The notes: a model not told the origin generated them from the sequence alone. A DNA stretch of 64,000 nucleotides from Marinomonas flavescens (GCF_004352835.1 NZ_SJSB01000001.1:248001-312000); one strand, 5' to 3'. Positions 8,398 to 16,223 are shown, numbered from the stretch's first letter. Program-made: numbers and translations.

Positions 8398-10158
8398 ATG
8401 CCTAAACAAGAGAAAGCGCCAAAACAGCCTCGTCAGGGTCGAGTAAAATCCCCCGAGTTACTTTTTCTTAATGAATGGGCAAGTCGACAATCTAAACGTT
8501 ATCGTCTTGTTCAATTACTCGGTATTGTTTTTACAGTGTCTTTGGTTGTTCAGGCTTGGTCTCTTGCTAATGTTTTTTCAGACATGGTAATTGAAGGGGC
8601 TTTCTCTGTTTCGCTTTTGCTTATTGCTCTATCCGCACTGCTTATTCGCGCGCTGGCCAGTTTTGGCCGCGAGCGATTAAGCGCCAGTGCCAGTCGTAGT
8701 ATTCGTTATTCATTACGCAAAAAAATACTCTCGCATTTGACTCACCTTGGGCCTTCGCGCTTAAGAATTGATGAAGATGCCGCTTTGTCTACGCGTGTTT
8801 ACGAGCAAGTGGACGCGCTAGACGATTATTTTAGCCGCTATAAACCACAGCTGTTTATGGTGTCGCTTATTCCCTGCGTTATCTTGTTAGCCGTGTTGCC
8901 TGTATCTTTTATTGCTTTTGGCGTATTCATGATTACGGCACCCTTGGTGATTGTATTTATGATCTTTGTTGGTCATAAAGCCGCCCAAGCTAACCGTCGC
9001 CAGTTTCGTGTGTTGGCGATGTTATCGAACCAGTTTATGGATTTAAACCAAGGCCTTGCTGAATTAAAGCGCCTTGGTCGTACCGGACAAGCCAAACAAC
9101 GCTTGTCGGACAGTGCCAGTGCTTACCAAAGAACCACCATGGGTGTGTTGCGCTTAGCCTTTTTATCAACTGCGACATTGGAATTGTTTGCGTCACTTTC
9201 TATCGCCATGATCGCTTTATATCTAGGGCTGGGGTTATTAGAACAGTTGCCTTGGGATAAAGGGCTTTCTCCTGTTACTTTAACGCAAGCTTTCTTCCTT
9301 TTATTATTGGCGCCAGAGTTTTATTTACCGCTTCGTCAGTTAGGCAATGATTATCATGCAAAACAAAAAGCGGAAGCGGCCGCGACGGATTTAATCGAAA
9401 TTTTCGATACGCCTTTGCATACAACAGCGCAAGCAAAATCAAACACAGAGACTTCTCATTTGTCTGTTGTCAAAACGCACTCCACATCGTTACTTACTTT
9501 TCTCAAATTAAGTTGGCAAGAAGACGGCCGTTCTCGGTTAGCGCCGATCACCAACCATATTAGTGAAGGTGAACGTATTTGGCTGAGTGGTGAATCGGGC
9601 GTGGGGAAGTCGAGTTTATTACACTTGCTATTGGGTTTCGAAGAAGGCTACCAAGGGGAATGTTTTGTTTACGATGACGCATTTTCAGAGCTTGATTTAG
9701 CTGCATGGCGTGCCCGATTAGCTTGGTTGCCACAAACGCCAGAATGGATAAATGGCAGTATCCGCCAAAACTTACTATTGGGTATCGAAACGCCAACCGA
9801 ACAAGCATTACAAGAAGCGTTAGTGAAAAGTCAGTGTGATGACTTTGTGAATGCCTTGCCTGAGGGCATTGAAACCAAATTAACAGAGTTAGGTACTGGG
9901 CTTTCTGGTGGGCAAATGCAACGTTTGTCGATTGCTCGCGCCTTACTATCAAAGGCCGATGTATGGCTCTTGGATGAGCCTTGTTCTGGGCTTGATGAAG
10001 ACACTGCCAGCGCGGTGCTAAACACATTAGATAGAGCATCAAAAGGCAAAACACTATTAGTTGTTAGTCACGACACACACCCTATTAAATGGGCGGACAG
10101 ACATTGGAATTTAACTCACGGAGGTTTACATGAGCAAAGTATCGAAGCTATCGCTTAG
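8398..10158 (+). CDS. cydD: Thiol reductant ABC exporter subunit CydD
   Basis: A 586-residue half-transporter with an N-terminal membrane domain (about residues 35-335) and a C-terminal ATPase. The Walker A motif is GESGVGKSS (about residue 398), the signature is LSGGQMQRLSIARA (about 500), and Walker B is VWLLDEP. CydDC exports glutathione and cysteine to the periplasm and is required for assembly of cytochrome bd. The gene follows cydX after 5 bp and overlaps cydC by 29 bp, so the pair should be co-translated. A low-complexity Thr/Ser linker lies before the ATPase domain. Confidence 0.95.
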   Translation: MPKQEKAPKQPRQGRVKSPELLFLNEWASRQSKRYRLVQLLGIVFTVSLVVQAWSLANVFSDMVIEGAFSVSLLLIALSALLIRALASFGRERLSASASRSIRYSLRKKILSHLTHLGPSRLRIDEDAALSTRVYEQVDALDDYFSRYKPQLFMVSLIPCVILLAVLPVSFIAFGVFMITAPLVIVFMIFVGHKAAQANRRQFRVLAMLSNQFMDLNQGLAELKRLGRTGQAKQRLSDSASAYQRTTMGVLRLAFLSTATLELFASLSIAMIALYLGLGLLEQLPWDKGLSPVTLTQAFFLLLLAPEFYLPLRQLGNDYHAKQKAEAAATDLIEIFDTPLHTTAQAKSNTETSHLSVVKTHSTSLLTFLKLSWQEDGRSRLAPITNHISEGERIWLSGESGVGKSSLLHLLLGFEEGYQGECFVYDDAFSELDLAAWRARLAWLPQTPEWINGSIRQNLLLGIETPTEQALQEALVKSQCDDFVNALPEGIETKLTELGTGLSGGQMQRLSIARALLSKADVWLLDEPCSGLDEDTASAVLNTLDRASKGKTLLVVSHDTHPIKWADRHWNLTHGGLHEQSIEAIA

Positions 10159-11794
10159 ACGTCTTTTATTAGCGAATCCGTGGGGCTTTGCCGTACCTTT
10201 GTTTTTAGGGGTGATGGCGAGTATTGCAGGTGTTGCCTTATTGGGTATTTCAGGTTGGTTTTTATCTGCTGCGGGTCTTGCTGGGGTGCTCGGCACTGTT
10301 CAAGCCTTTAACTATTTTACACCGGGTGCCTTAGTTCGTTTGATGGCAATTCTACGTACAGCAGGGCGGTACGGCGAACAGGTTATGGCCCATGAACATC
10401 TTTTGGGCTTATTAAGAACATTGCGATTGTGGGTATGGGATCAACGCGTCGCGAAAGATGCGGCTAACCTACATCAACAAAGCCGTGGTGATTTATTACA
10501 ACGTTTAGTCAGCGATTTAGATCAAATTATTCGTTGGCCTTTGGTGGTTATGCTGCCGTGGATCTATGCATTATTGGCGTACGCGAGTGTGTTTATTGTT
10601 GCCTACCTTGTTTCTCCACAACTGCTTTGGCCGATGGCAATTGCTGCGACATTGCATTTGATCGTTGTGCCATTTATATGTGGTCGTTACGCGAGTCATA
10701 GCGTCCATATTGGACAAATTTTAGGAACCCACCGTCGAGGTCGTTTCGTTAGCCTATTTTCAGCACTAATAACCTTAACCATTCGTGGCCATTGGCAAGC
10801 GTATTCAGAGCGTTTGGGCCAATTAGACAAACGTCAGAAAAAAGCCGAAGTTAAAATGCAGCAATCGATCAGCTTTGGTCGTTTGGCATCGTATACGATT
10901 ACCGTAGGATTACTCCTAAGCTACTTTTATTTTCTCACAGACTATCAAAGCAACACGGGAACATTAGCCTTAAAAACAGGTGTTCACGGAACTTGGTTTG
11001 TTGCCTTGATTCTTTGTGTTCTGGCGGTTAATGAGCTGGTTTTACCTTTGGCCCAATCCTTTGTCGCACAAGGGCAATCACAAGTAGGCATACGCCGCTT
11101 AAATCAATTACGGTCTACCGAGAAGTCTGTATCCGCCACTGAACAACACGCTTTAGCGGCAATCGAAAGTATAGAATTGAAACAGTTTCGTGGGTATCAC
11201 GCTTCTTCAGGGTTAGGCAATAAGCCTATCTCTATGACGCTGACATCAAACGAGTGCGTTTGGCTACGGGGCAATAGCGGTTGTGGTAAATCGACCTTAT
11301 TGGCATCACTTGCTGGAGACTGTCTAAATGAAGGGCAAGCGCTTATTAATGGACAATTAATTGATCTGTACGATAACAGTGCCTTTCAGGAAAAAATCAG
11401 CTATTTACCACAAGCGTCTTATGTTTTTCAGCAAACATTAGCGGCTAATTTACGCCTCGGCGCGGAAGAGTCAAAGGATGACGTCTTGTGGAAAGTGCTG
11501 GATGCCGTCGCGCTAGGTGACTGGGCCCGAACTTTACCTAACGGGTTAAACACCTTACTTGGCGCTCAAGGTCGTGATTTATCCGGAGGACAACGAAAAC
11601 GTTTAGTGCTCGCGAGATTATTGCTAAGAAACACCGAAGTACTATTGCTAGACGAACCCTTCGATGGACTAGACAGCGACAGCATTAAACAAATTTGCCA
11701 CTCGCTTCAACATGAATACAAACCAGACATACTCGTACTCGTGAGTCATATCTCCAGCCCCCTCAGTGACAACGCCAGAGTCATCCAACTGTAA
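10130..11794 (+). CDS. cydC: Thiol reductant ABC exporter subunit CydC
   Basis: A 554-residue partner of CydD. The membrane domain opens with RRLLLANPWGFAVPLFLGVMASIAGVALLGISGWFLSAA written here in outline: a family-typical first helix pair ending GISGWFLSAA. The ATPase has Walker A GNSGCGKST (about residue 379), signature LSGGQRKRLVLAR (about 484) and Walker B VLLLDEP. Its start lies 29 bp inside cydD. The heterodimer exports reduced thiols and supports CydAB assembly. No clear terminator follows; the REP-like array begins 17 bp after the stop codon. Confidence 0.95.
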   Translation: MSKVSKLSLRRLLLANPWGFAVPLFLGVMASIAGVALLGISGWFLSAAGLAGVLGTVQAFNYFTPGALVRLMAILRTAGRYGEQVMAHEHLLGLLRTLRLWVWDQRVAKDAANLHQQSRGDLLQRLVSDLDQIIRWPLVVMLPWIYALLAYASVFIVAYLVSPQLLWPMAIAATLHLIVVPFICGRYASHSVHIGQILGTHRRGRFVSLFSALITLTIRGHWQAYSERLGQLDKRQKKAEVKMQQSISFGRLASYTITVGLLLSYFYFLTDYQSNTGTLALKTGVHGTWFVALILCVLAVNELVLPLAQSFVAQGQSQVGIRRLNQLRSTEKSVSATEQHALAAIESIELKQFRGYHASSGLGNKPISMTLTSNECVWLRGNSGCGKSTLLASLAGDCLNEGQALINGQLIDLYDNSAFQEKISYLPQASYVFQQTLAANLRLGAEESKDDVLWKVLDAVALGDWARTLPNGLNTLLGAQGRDLSGGQRKRLVLARLLLRNTEVLLLDEPFDGLDSDSIKQICHSLQHEYKPDILVLVSHISSPLSDNARVIQL

Positions 11795-11811
11795 CCATCC
11801 TGTTCTTTTTA

Positions 11812-11881
11812 TTAGGACAGGCATGTTTAAACATACGCACTTACTGTCAGCTTGTATTTAACTAGGACAGGCATGTTTAAA
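11812..11881 (+). repeat. Two direct REP-like motifs after cydC
   Basis: Two copies of TAGGACAGGCATGTTTAA (11813-11830 and 11863-11880) sit in similar flanks (both continue into CTTACTG/TTTACTG), giving a tandem unit of about 50 bp. They are the leftmost members of a motif family found only between 11.8 and 17.5 kb in this window. Confidence 0.85.
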
Positions 11882-12031
11882 ACCTTGCATTTACTGGTAG
11901 TTATTTCGTTAGTATGGTCAAAAAGAGTTTTCATAGAGGGCTGGAGATTGCTGGTGACTGGTTAACCCGTTATTATGTGTGACTATAAGGGCGGTTGTTA
12001 TGCTGCCTTAGTTAACATTTTTAGGATTCTA

Positions 12032-12328
12032 ATGAAAAAGACGTTTGCTTTATCCCACCCGAAGATCTCTTACCAGCGTTTAATTGAGACGGCTAAGCAC
12101 GATGTAAAAAAATACATCAAGCAAGAGCGCGCTAAAGCCTTACCAGAAGGTGTTGATTTTTGGGGATTTAGTTGCAAGTTTGGCCAAACCGAAGACAAAG
12201 CAAGAGCGATTCACGAAGGTGATATTAATGCGAATATTAGCTCTGCACAGAGCCAGCATTGGAAATCTTTTTACCTTGAAATTGTTGCAGTGCCAAAGAC
12301 TCGTACGAAACGTCCAGACGAAGAATAA
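12032..12328 (+). CDS. DUF6172-like small protein
   Basis: A 98-residue protein starting MKKTFALSHPKISYQRLIET at the ATG at 12032, which has AGGA six bases upstream. An earlier in-frame start at 11975 would add an unlikely cysteine-rich leader. The sequence is basic and soluble, with DFWGFSCKFG in the middle and a lysine/arginine-rich tail. I recognise it as the conserved DUF6172 family of unknown function. It sits between two REP-like copies on its left and the tandem repeat block on its right. It looks like an ordinary conserved passenger rather than part of the mobile system. Confidence 0.7.
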   Translation: MKKTFALSHPKISYQRLIETAKHDVKKYIKQERAKALPEGVDFWGFSCKFGQTEDKARAIHEGDINANISSAQSQHWKSFYLEIVAVPKTRTKRPDEE

Positions 12329-12386
12329 TTCTATTTCAGATAAATAAATTGAGTTTGTTCTAATGGATGAATGAATATTTATACAG

Positions 12387-12424
12387 AAGAGCCGATAATC
12401 ATTATGTGATTATCGGCTTTTTTG
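12387..12424 (+). terminator. Terminator after the DUF6172 gene, inside repeat unit A
   Basis: AGCCGATAATCA pairs with TGATTATCGGCT around a TTATG loop, followed by TTTTT. It ends about 60 bp after the DUF6172 stop codon. Unit B carries the same hairpin with one loop change; in unit C the right arm is degraded. Confidence 0.85.
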
Positions 12425-12537
12425 GGCCAATATAGATGAAAAGATGGTCGTTTTTAATAGAAAATATGAAGTATCTGGAATGGGCGTAGGATGAGTTAAG
12501 ATTCTTCTTACTGCATCCTTGCAGCGATAGGTTCTTC

Positions 12538-12612
12538 ATGAAAGATAGACAGAGCCTCCGTCCTGGAGGCTTAAGCAAATCCTTTGCTCTCTGTCTAGAT
12601 TTAACTCTAGAC
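12538..12612 (+). ncRNA. Candidate structured element, core of repeat unit A
   Basis: A 75-nt stretch identical in all three units. P1 is TAGACAGAG/CTCTGTCTA (12546-12554 with 12589-12597). It encloses P2 GCCTCC/GGAGGC (12554-12559 with 12565-12570) and P3 AGCAAA/TTTGCT (12574-12579 with 12583-12588), giving a compact three-way junction. P4 GTCTAGA/TCTAGAC (12593-12599 with 12606-12612) uses part of the P1 3' strand, so P1 and P4 exclude each other. In this copy P4 is followed by CCGCTTTTT. It could be an RNA, a DNA cruciform or a protein site; none is recognised. Confidence 0.4.
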
Positions 12613-12679
12613 CCGCTTTTTCATTCACGCAAATTTCAAAGTGTAACAATATGTTTATTATATTTTCAGCGCAGGCTTT

Positions 12680-12700
12680 ACTAGGGCAGGCATGCTAAAA
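12680..12700 (+). repeat. REP-like motif ending repeat unit A
   Basis: ACTAGGGCAGGCATGCTAAAA, one mismatch in the AGGACAGGCA core. It is at the same place in unit B, showing that the motif is an integral part of the tandem unit. Confidence 0.75.
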
Positions 12701-12906
12701 CGTTCTGGGTAATTAAGTGAGTTTGTTCTAATGGATGAACGAATATTTATACAGAAGAGCCGATAATCATGATGTGATTATCGGCTTTTTTGGGCCAATA
12801 TAGATAAAAAAATGGTCGTTTTTAATAGAAAATATGAAGTATCTGGAATGAGCGAAGGATGAGTTAAGATTCTTCATACCAGCATCCTTGCCGTGCTGGG
12901 TTCTTT

Positions 12907-12981
12907 ATGAAAGATAGACAGAGCCTCCGTCCTGGAGGCTTAAGCAAATCCTTTGCTCTCTGTCTAGATTTAACTCTAGAC
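12907..12981 (+). ncRNA. Candidate structured element, core of repeat unit B
   Basis: Identical over 75 nt to the core of unit A. P1 arms are 12915-12923 and 12958-12966, and P4 is 12962-12968 with 12975-12981. Bases on both sides differ from unit A while the core does not. What follows P4 here is TCGCTTTCTC, a weaker T-run. Confidence 0.4.
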
Positions 12982-13048
12982 TCGCTTTCTCGGTTACGCA
13001 AATTTCAAAGTGTAACAATATGTTTATTATATTTTCAGCGCAGGCTTT

Positions 13049-13092
13049 ACTAGGGCAGGCATGTTTAGCATTAAGCAGGACAGGCACGTTAA
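13049..13092 (+). repeat. Two REP-like motifs ending repeat unit B
   Basis: ACTAGGGCAGGCATGTTTA (13049-13067) is followed after a short spacer by AGCAGGACAGGCACGTTAA (13074-13092). The second copy is absent from unit A and is the extra sequence in this unit. Confidence 0.8.
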
Positions 13093-13291
13093 GGCGTTCT
13101 AGGTAATTAAATAAGTTTGTTCTAATAGGTGAGCGAATACCTATACAGAAGAGCCGATAATCATTATGTGACTATCTGTTTTTTATCAATAAAAACGAAA
13201 ATATGACCGATATGAATAGGGAAAGATGAAGTATCTTGAATAGGATGAGTTAAGATTATTCTTACTGCATCCTTGCAGCGCTAGGTTCTTC

Positions 13292-13366
13292 ATGAAAGAT
13301 AGACAGAGCCTCCGTCCTGGAGGCTTAAGCAAATCCTTTGCTCTCTGTCTAGATTTAACTCTAGAC
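13292..13366 (+). ncRNA. Candidate structured element, core of repeat unit C
   Basis: Same 75 nt as in units A and B without a single change, though this is the most diverged copy elsewhere. P1 arms are 13300-13308 and 13343-13351, and P4 is 13347-13353 with 13360-13366. Confidence 0.4.
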
Positions 13367-13433
13367 TCGCTTTCTCGGTTACGCAAATTTCAAAGTGTAA
13401 CAATATGTTTATTATATTTTTATCACAGGCTTT

Positions 13434-13488
13434 ACTAGGAAAGGCATGTTTAGCATTAAGCCAAACATTAAGCAGGACAGGCACGTTA
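13434..13488 (+). repeat. Two REP-like motifs ending repeat unit C
   Basis: ACTAGGAAAGGCATGTTTA (13434-13452, core with one mismatch) and AGCAGGACAGGCACGTTA (13471-13488), in the same order and orientation as at the end of unit B. Confidence 0.78.
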
Positions 13489-13579
13489 TCAAGTAGCCAA
13501 TTTCCAATGTTGTTCGTTTGTTTCGTTTTGCTATTTAAGGCGCGAAAACTTTTCAGACGCACTATTATTGTTAAGTATT

Positions 13580-13600
13580 AACAGGACAGGCGTGCTAAAA
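13580..13600 (+). repeat. Single REP-like motif before the LEA2 lipoprotein gene
   Basis: AACAGGACAGGCGTGCTAAAA on the plus strand, 80 bp before the start of the lipoprotein gene. Confidence 0.75.
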
Positions 13601-13680
13601 CGTTTGTTATATCAAAGGGTGTGTCCCTGAAGCTTGAAAAATACTTGCGCCATAGTCGGCTATTCAATGAGAGGTAGTTT

Positions 13681-14523
13681 ATGTTTTTTCGATTGGTTTG
13701 TGTGATTACTGTGTTGTTTTTATCGGGCTGTTCATCTTTGCAGAAAACGCTTGATGTTCATAAGCCTACCGCCTCAGTGACGGGAGTGTCGATTGGTAGT
13801 TTATCGACAGATTCAGTGACCTTGTTGTTGGATGTTGATGTAAAAAATCCTAATGTATTTCCATTAAAAACGGCGGGCTTTGATCTTGGGTTGTTGGTGA
13901 ATGGCAATAATATTGCAAAAGTAAATCAACCAGACTCGAGTTTGTCTCTGCCTGCAAAAGGCAGCAACAGTGTGCGCTTGCCTGTGACCTTAACATTTGA
14001 TCAATTGCTAAAAAGTGTCAGTGGGTTGAAAGGTCAGAAACAGCTAGATTATGCGGTTGAAGGTGATGTTGCTATTAATTTACCTGTATTGGGCGACTTA
14101 AAAATGCCGGTTGAATTTGCTGGGCAATTACCGATACCTCAAAAGCCAGAAGTAGCCTTTAAAGGGGTTAATATGGATTCTATTGGATTGAGTGGCGCTA
14201 AATTCAGTGTTGATTTAGAGGTAACCAATCCGAATGATTTTGATGTGAACTTAAGCGACATTAGCTACCAATTAGCATCAAAAGGCACCTCTCTTGGTGG
14301 TGGAGAAATTGGCAAACTTGACTTAGGTAAAGGAAAGACACAGTCGTTATCTATCCCACTGACCGTTGGTTTTAGTGATCTGGGTATGAGCTCTTATCGT
14401 CTGTTGACCGGCTCTGATCCTGTTAGTGTCGACATTAGTGTGGCGGCAAATGTTGATACGGATATTGCAGGCTGGAAGCCTAGTCCGCTTAAGTTTGAAA
14501 CTCAGCAAATGTTAAAGCGCTAA
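13681..14523 (+). CDS. LEA type 2 (WHy-domain) family lipoprotein
   Basis: A 280-residue protein with a lipoprotein signal peptide: a hydrophobic run, then the lipobox LSGC at residues 14-17, so Cys17 is the likely lipidated residue. The rest is two similar beta-rich LEA2/WHy-like halves, seen in the parallel phrases DVDVKNPNVFPLKTAGFDL and DLEVTNPNDFDVNLSDISY. Proteins of this family are linked to desiccation or stress and to envelope functions; the exact role is unknown. Start ATG follows GAGAGGTAGTTT. It is a stand-alone gene between REP-like copies and trxC, with nothing to suggest recent transfer. Confidence 0.85.
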   Translation: MFFRLVCVITVLFLSGCSSLQKTLDVHKPTASVTGVSIGSLSTDSVTLLLDVDVKNPNVFPLKTAGFDLGLLVNGNNIAKVNQPDSSLSLPAKGSNSVRLPVTLTFDQLLKSVSGLKGQKQLDYAVEGDVAINLPVLGDLKMPVEFAGQLPIPQKPEVAFKGVNMDSIGLSGAKFSVDLEVTNPNDFDVNLSDISYQLASKGTSLGGGEIGKLDLGKGKTQSLSIPLTVGFSDLGMSSYRLLTGSDPVSVDISVAANVDTDIAGWKPSPLKFETQQMLKR

Positions 14524-14644
14524 TGATCCTTTTTAATCACAATTCGTTGTAAAACATGATACTGAACGCCTTTGTTCCAGATTAGACGTTTGGTATTATT
14601 TTAGTGCATGATGAACTTCAAAACACTTTTTTGTGAGATGTAAG

Positions 14645-15091
14645 ATGACTGAATCACCTATTCAAATAATTTGCCCAAGCTGCAATACAAAAAACCGCGT
14701 TCCACAATCGAAGCTTAAAGATAAGCCTATTTGTGGGAAGTGCGGACAACCTGTTCTTTCCACAAGCCCTATTGAGGGGAACGGTCATAATTTCAGCCGT
14801 TTTGTTACCTACAATGACTTGCCCGTGATTGTAGATTTTTGGGCGTCCTGGTGTGGGCCGTGTAAGCAATTTGCTCCTATCTTTGAATCGCTGGCAGAAG
14901 AGATGTCTACTCAGGCGTGCTTTGTTAAATTGGATACTGAAAATAATCAAAGTATCGCTGGTGGCTACAATATTCGTTCGATTCCTACGCTAATGATATT
15001 TCATCATGGCAAAGAAATTGCGCGCATGTCAGGGGCTTTGCCTAAAGCACAATGCAAGCAATGGATAATGCAAAACTTACCTTCTGTTTAA
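14645..15091 (+). CDS. trxC: Thioredoxin 2 (zinc-binding thioredoxin TrxC)
   Basis: A 148-residue cytoplasmic disulfide reductase. The N-terminal zinc site has two CxxC pairs (CPSC and CGKC), and the thioredoxin domain carries the active site WCGPCK (Cys70 and Cys73) plus the conserved cis-proline region SIPTLMIF. This arrangement defines TrxC rather than TrxA. The start was placed at the ATG at 14645, seven bases after a GAG; an in-frame GTG at 14633 would add four residues. TrxC in E. coli belongs to the oxidative stress response; no OxyR site was identified here. REP-like copies follow within 20 bp of the stop. Confidence 0.95.
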   Translation: MTESPIQIICPSCNTKNRVPQSKLKDKPICGKCGQPVLSTSPIEGNGHNFSRFVTYNDLPVIVDFWASWCGPCKQFAPIFESLAEEMSTQACFVKLDTENNQSIAGGYNIRSIPTLMIFHHGKEIARMSGALPKAQCKQWIMQNLPSV

Positions 15092-15110
15092 AGCTGGATT
15101 AGGGGGCGAA

Positions 15111-15158
15111 TTAGCAGGACACGCACCTTTAAGGAATTAGCAGGACAGGCACCTCTAA
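15111..15158 (+). repeat. Two REP-like motifs before the RAYT gene
   Basis: TTAGCAGGACACGCACCTTTAA (one core mismatch) and TTAGCAGGACAGGCACCTCTAA, 26 bp apart on the plus strand. These are the last plus-strand copies; all copies right of the transposase lie on the minus strand. Confidence 0.85.
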
Positions 15159-15206
15159 GAGGCAGTCATATTGGGGCTTTGGCGTGTTATTGGCGAAAAT
15201 GAATTA

Positions 15207-15226
15207 TACTGTATATAATTACAGTA
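15207..15226. promoter_or_regulatory. LexA (SOS) box upstream of the RAYT gene
   Basis: TACTGTATATAATTACAGTA matches the E. coli LexA consensus TACTG-(TA)5-CAGTA in length and at all but two central bases, including the CTGT-N8-ACAG core. It lies in a 30-bp perfect-armed palindrome (15202-15231) ending 20 bp before the start codon. Occupancy by LexA is a prediction. Confidence 0.75.
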
Positions 15227-15251
15227 TAATTCTTAGTCAAGAGCGTGATTT

Positions 15252-16223
15252 ATGCCTATACCAAGAAGTCAGCAAGTGAGCTTAGAAAGCACACCTTATT
15301 ATCACTGTGTTTCCCGCTGCGTACGTCGTGCTTTTCTGTGTGGTGAAGATCCTATCACCGGGAGCAGTTATGAGCATCGACGTGGCTGGATCGAGAAGCG
15401 TTTGTTGTTCTTAGCCAGTGTGTTTAGTATTGATATTTGTGCCTATGCGATTATGAGTAATCATCTTCATGTTGTGTTGCATGTTAATTTAGAGAGTGCG
15501 CAGCAGTGGTCAACGCGAGATGTTCTAGATAAATGGCATAGGTTGCATAAAGGAACATTGTATACGCAACAATATGTTAAAGGAGAAGCCCTGTCGCCTT
15601 TTGCATTGAAACTGGTGGAGGCGTCTGTTGAGTCGTATAGACATAGGCTGATGGACATTAGTTGGTTTATGAAAGAGTTAAATGAGCCGATTGCTCGACA
15701 TGCGAATGCTGAAGACAAATGTACTGGGCATTTTTGGGAAGGGCGTTTTAAGTCTCAAGCATTGTTGGATGAAGCGGCTTTAATTGCTTGTATGACGTAT
15801 GTGGATTTAAATCCAATCCGTGCCAAAGTGAGTGATACACCGGAATCGTCAGATTTTACGAGTATCAAACAGCGTATCGCTTTTCTTAATAAAAATAGCC
15901 AGCCAAAATTTCTATCTCCCTTTGTCGGTAACCCTAGAAAAAACATGCCGAATGGACTTCCTTTTCAACTAAAAGACTATTTAGAATTAGTTGATATGAC
16001 GGGTAGAGTGATAAGCAGTAAGAAAAGAGGGGCGATAGATATTTCGCTTTTACCCATTTTACAACGGTTGAGTATTTCAGCAGATAATTGGTTTTGCATT
16101 GCGACGCAATTCGGTAAAAAGACAGAAAATATTGTGGGTCGCGCCCATTCTGTCGCTCATTACTGCAAATCAAAAAATAGAAAAAGACAGTTCAAACGAC
16201 AAAGTACTCTGCTTTTTGCATAA
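15252..16223 (+). CDS. REP-associated tyrosine transposase (RAYT, Y1-type HUH enzyme)
   Basis: A 323-residue member of the IS200-like Y1 transposase domain family. The HUH pair is His71 and His73 (in SNHLHVVLHV). The likely nucleophile is Tyr183 in MTYVDLNPIRA, aligning with Tyr115 of E. coli TnpA-REP. GHFWEGRFKSQALL between them is typical of RAYTs. RAYTs are single-copy genes that cut REP sequences as single-stranded DNA. The extra length over the 165-residue E. coli enzyme is a C-terminal basic region (KSKNRKRQFKRQ). REP-like motifs flank it on both sides in opposite orientation, and a LexA box precedes it. No terminal repeats of a complete insertion sequence were seen. Confidence 0.92.
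   Translation: MPIPRSQQVSLESTPYYHCVSRCVRRAFLCGEDPITGSSYEHRRGWIEKRLLFLASVFSIDICAYAIMSNHLHVVLHVNLESAQQWSTRDVLDKWHRLHKGTLYTQQYVKGEALSPFALKLVEASVESYRHRLMDISWFMKELNEPIARHANAEDKCTGHFWEGRFKSQALLDEAALIACMTYVDLNPIRAKVSDTPESSDFTSIKQRIAFLNKNSQPKFLSPFVGNPRKNMPNGLPFQLKDYLELVDMTGRVISSKKRGAIDISLLPILQRLSISADNWFCIATQFGKKTENIVGRAHSVAHYCKSKNRKRQFKRQSTLLFA

Larger units (their letters stand above)
12351..12700 (+). repeat. Tandem repeat unit A of the 370-bp family
   Basis: First of three tandem copies of a noncoding unit starting GAGTTTGTTCTAATGGATGA. In order it holds a strong hairpin with T-run (12387-12424), a variable small hairpin near 12511, an invariant 75-nt core (12538-12612), a conserved AT-rich segment (ACGCAAATTTCAAAG onward) and a REP-like motif at the end. 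The distance to unit B is 368 bp. Confidence 0.9.
12719..13092 (+). repeat. Tandem repeat unit B of the 370-bp family
   Basis: Second copy, beginning GAGTTTGTTCTAATGGATGA. It retains the terminator-like hairpin (12756-12793), a differently paired small hairpin CCAGCA/TGCTGG (12874-12894), the invariant core and the AT-rich segment. It ends in two REP-like motifs instead of one, which accounts for the longer distance (394 bp) to unit C. Confidence 0.9.
13113..13488 (+). repeat. Tandem repeat unit C of the 370-bp family
   Basis: Third copy, the most diverged at its left end (the terminator-like hairpin has lost its right arm, reading GACTATCTG) but again with the invariant 75-nt core and the ACGCAAATTTCAAAG segment. 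It ends in two REP-like motifs. Confidence 0.88.

Noticed and set aside
9560..10054. Minus-strand open frame of 164 codons inside cydD
   Set aside because: It lies wholly antisense to the conserved CydD ATPase domain and its translation looks like no known protein.
12538..12612. Hammerhead ribozyme or GEMM cyclic-di-GMP riboswitch
   Set aside because: The three-way junction lacks the CUGAUGA and GAAA core of the hammerhead, and the GEMM conserved loops are missing.
12351..13488. Integron attC cassette array
   Set aside because: No RYYYAAC/GTTRRRY ends, no cassette genes between the units and no integrase in the window.
12905..13562. Small minus-strand open frames in the tandem repeats sharing a C-terminus (12905-13087 and 13290-13562), and another at 13186-13386
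   Set aside because: They exist because the repeat is duplicated; they start inside REP-like motifs or hairpins, have no good ribosome sites and cross the structured core, so they are more likely chance frames than genes.
11812..13600. CRISPR array
   Set aside because: Spacing between motif copies is irregular, from about 25 bp to several hundred, the intervening sequences are themselves repeated, and no cas genes are near.
15252..16223. Complete IS200/IS605 insertion sequence
   Set aside because: No subterminal hairpins or tnpB partner were found around the gene, and its sequence is of RAYT type.
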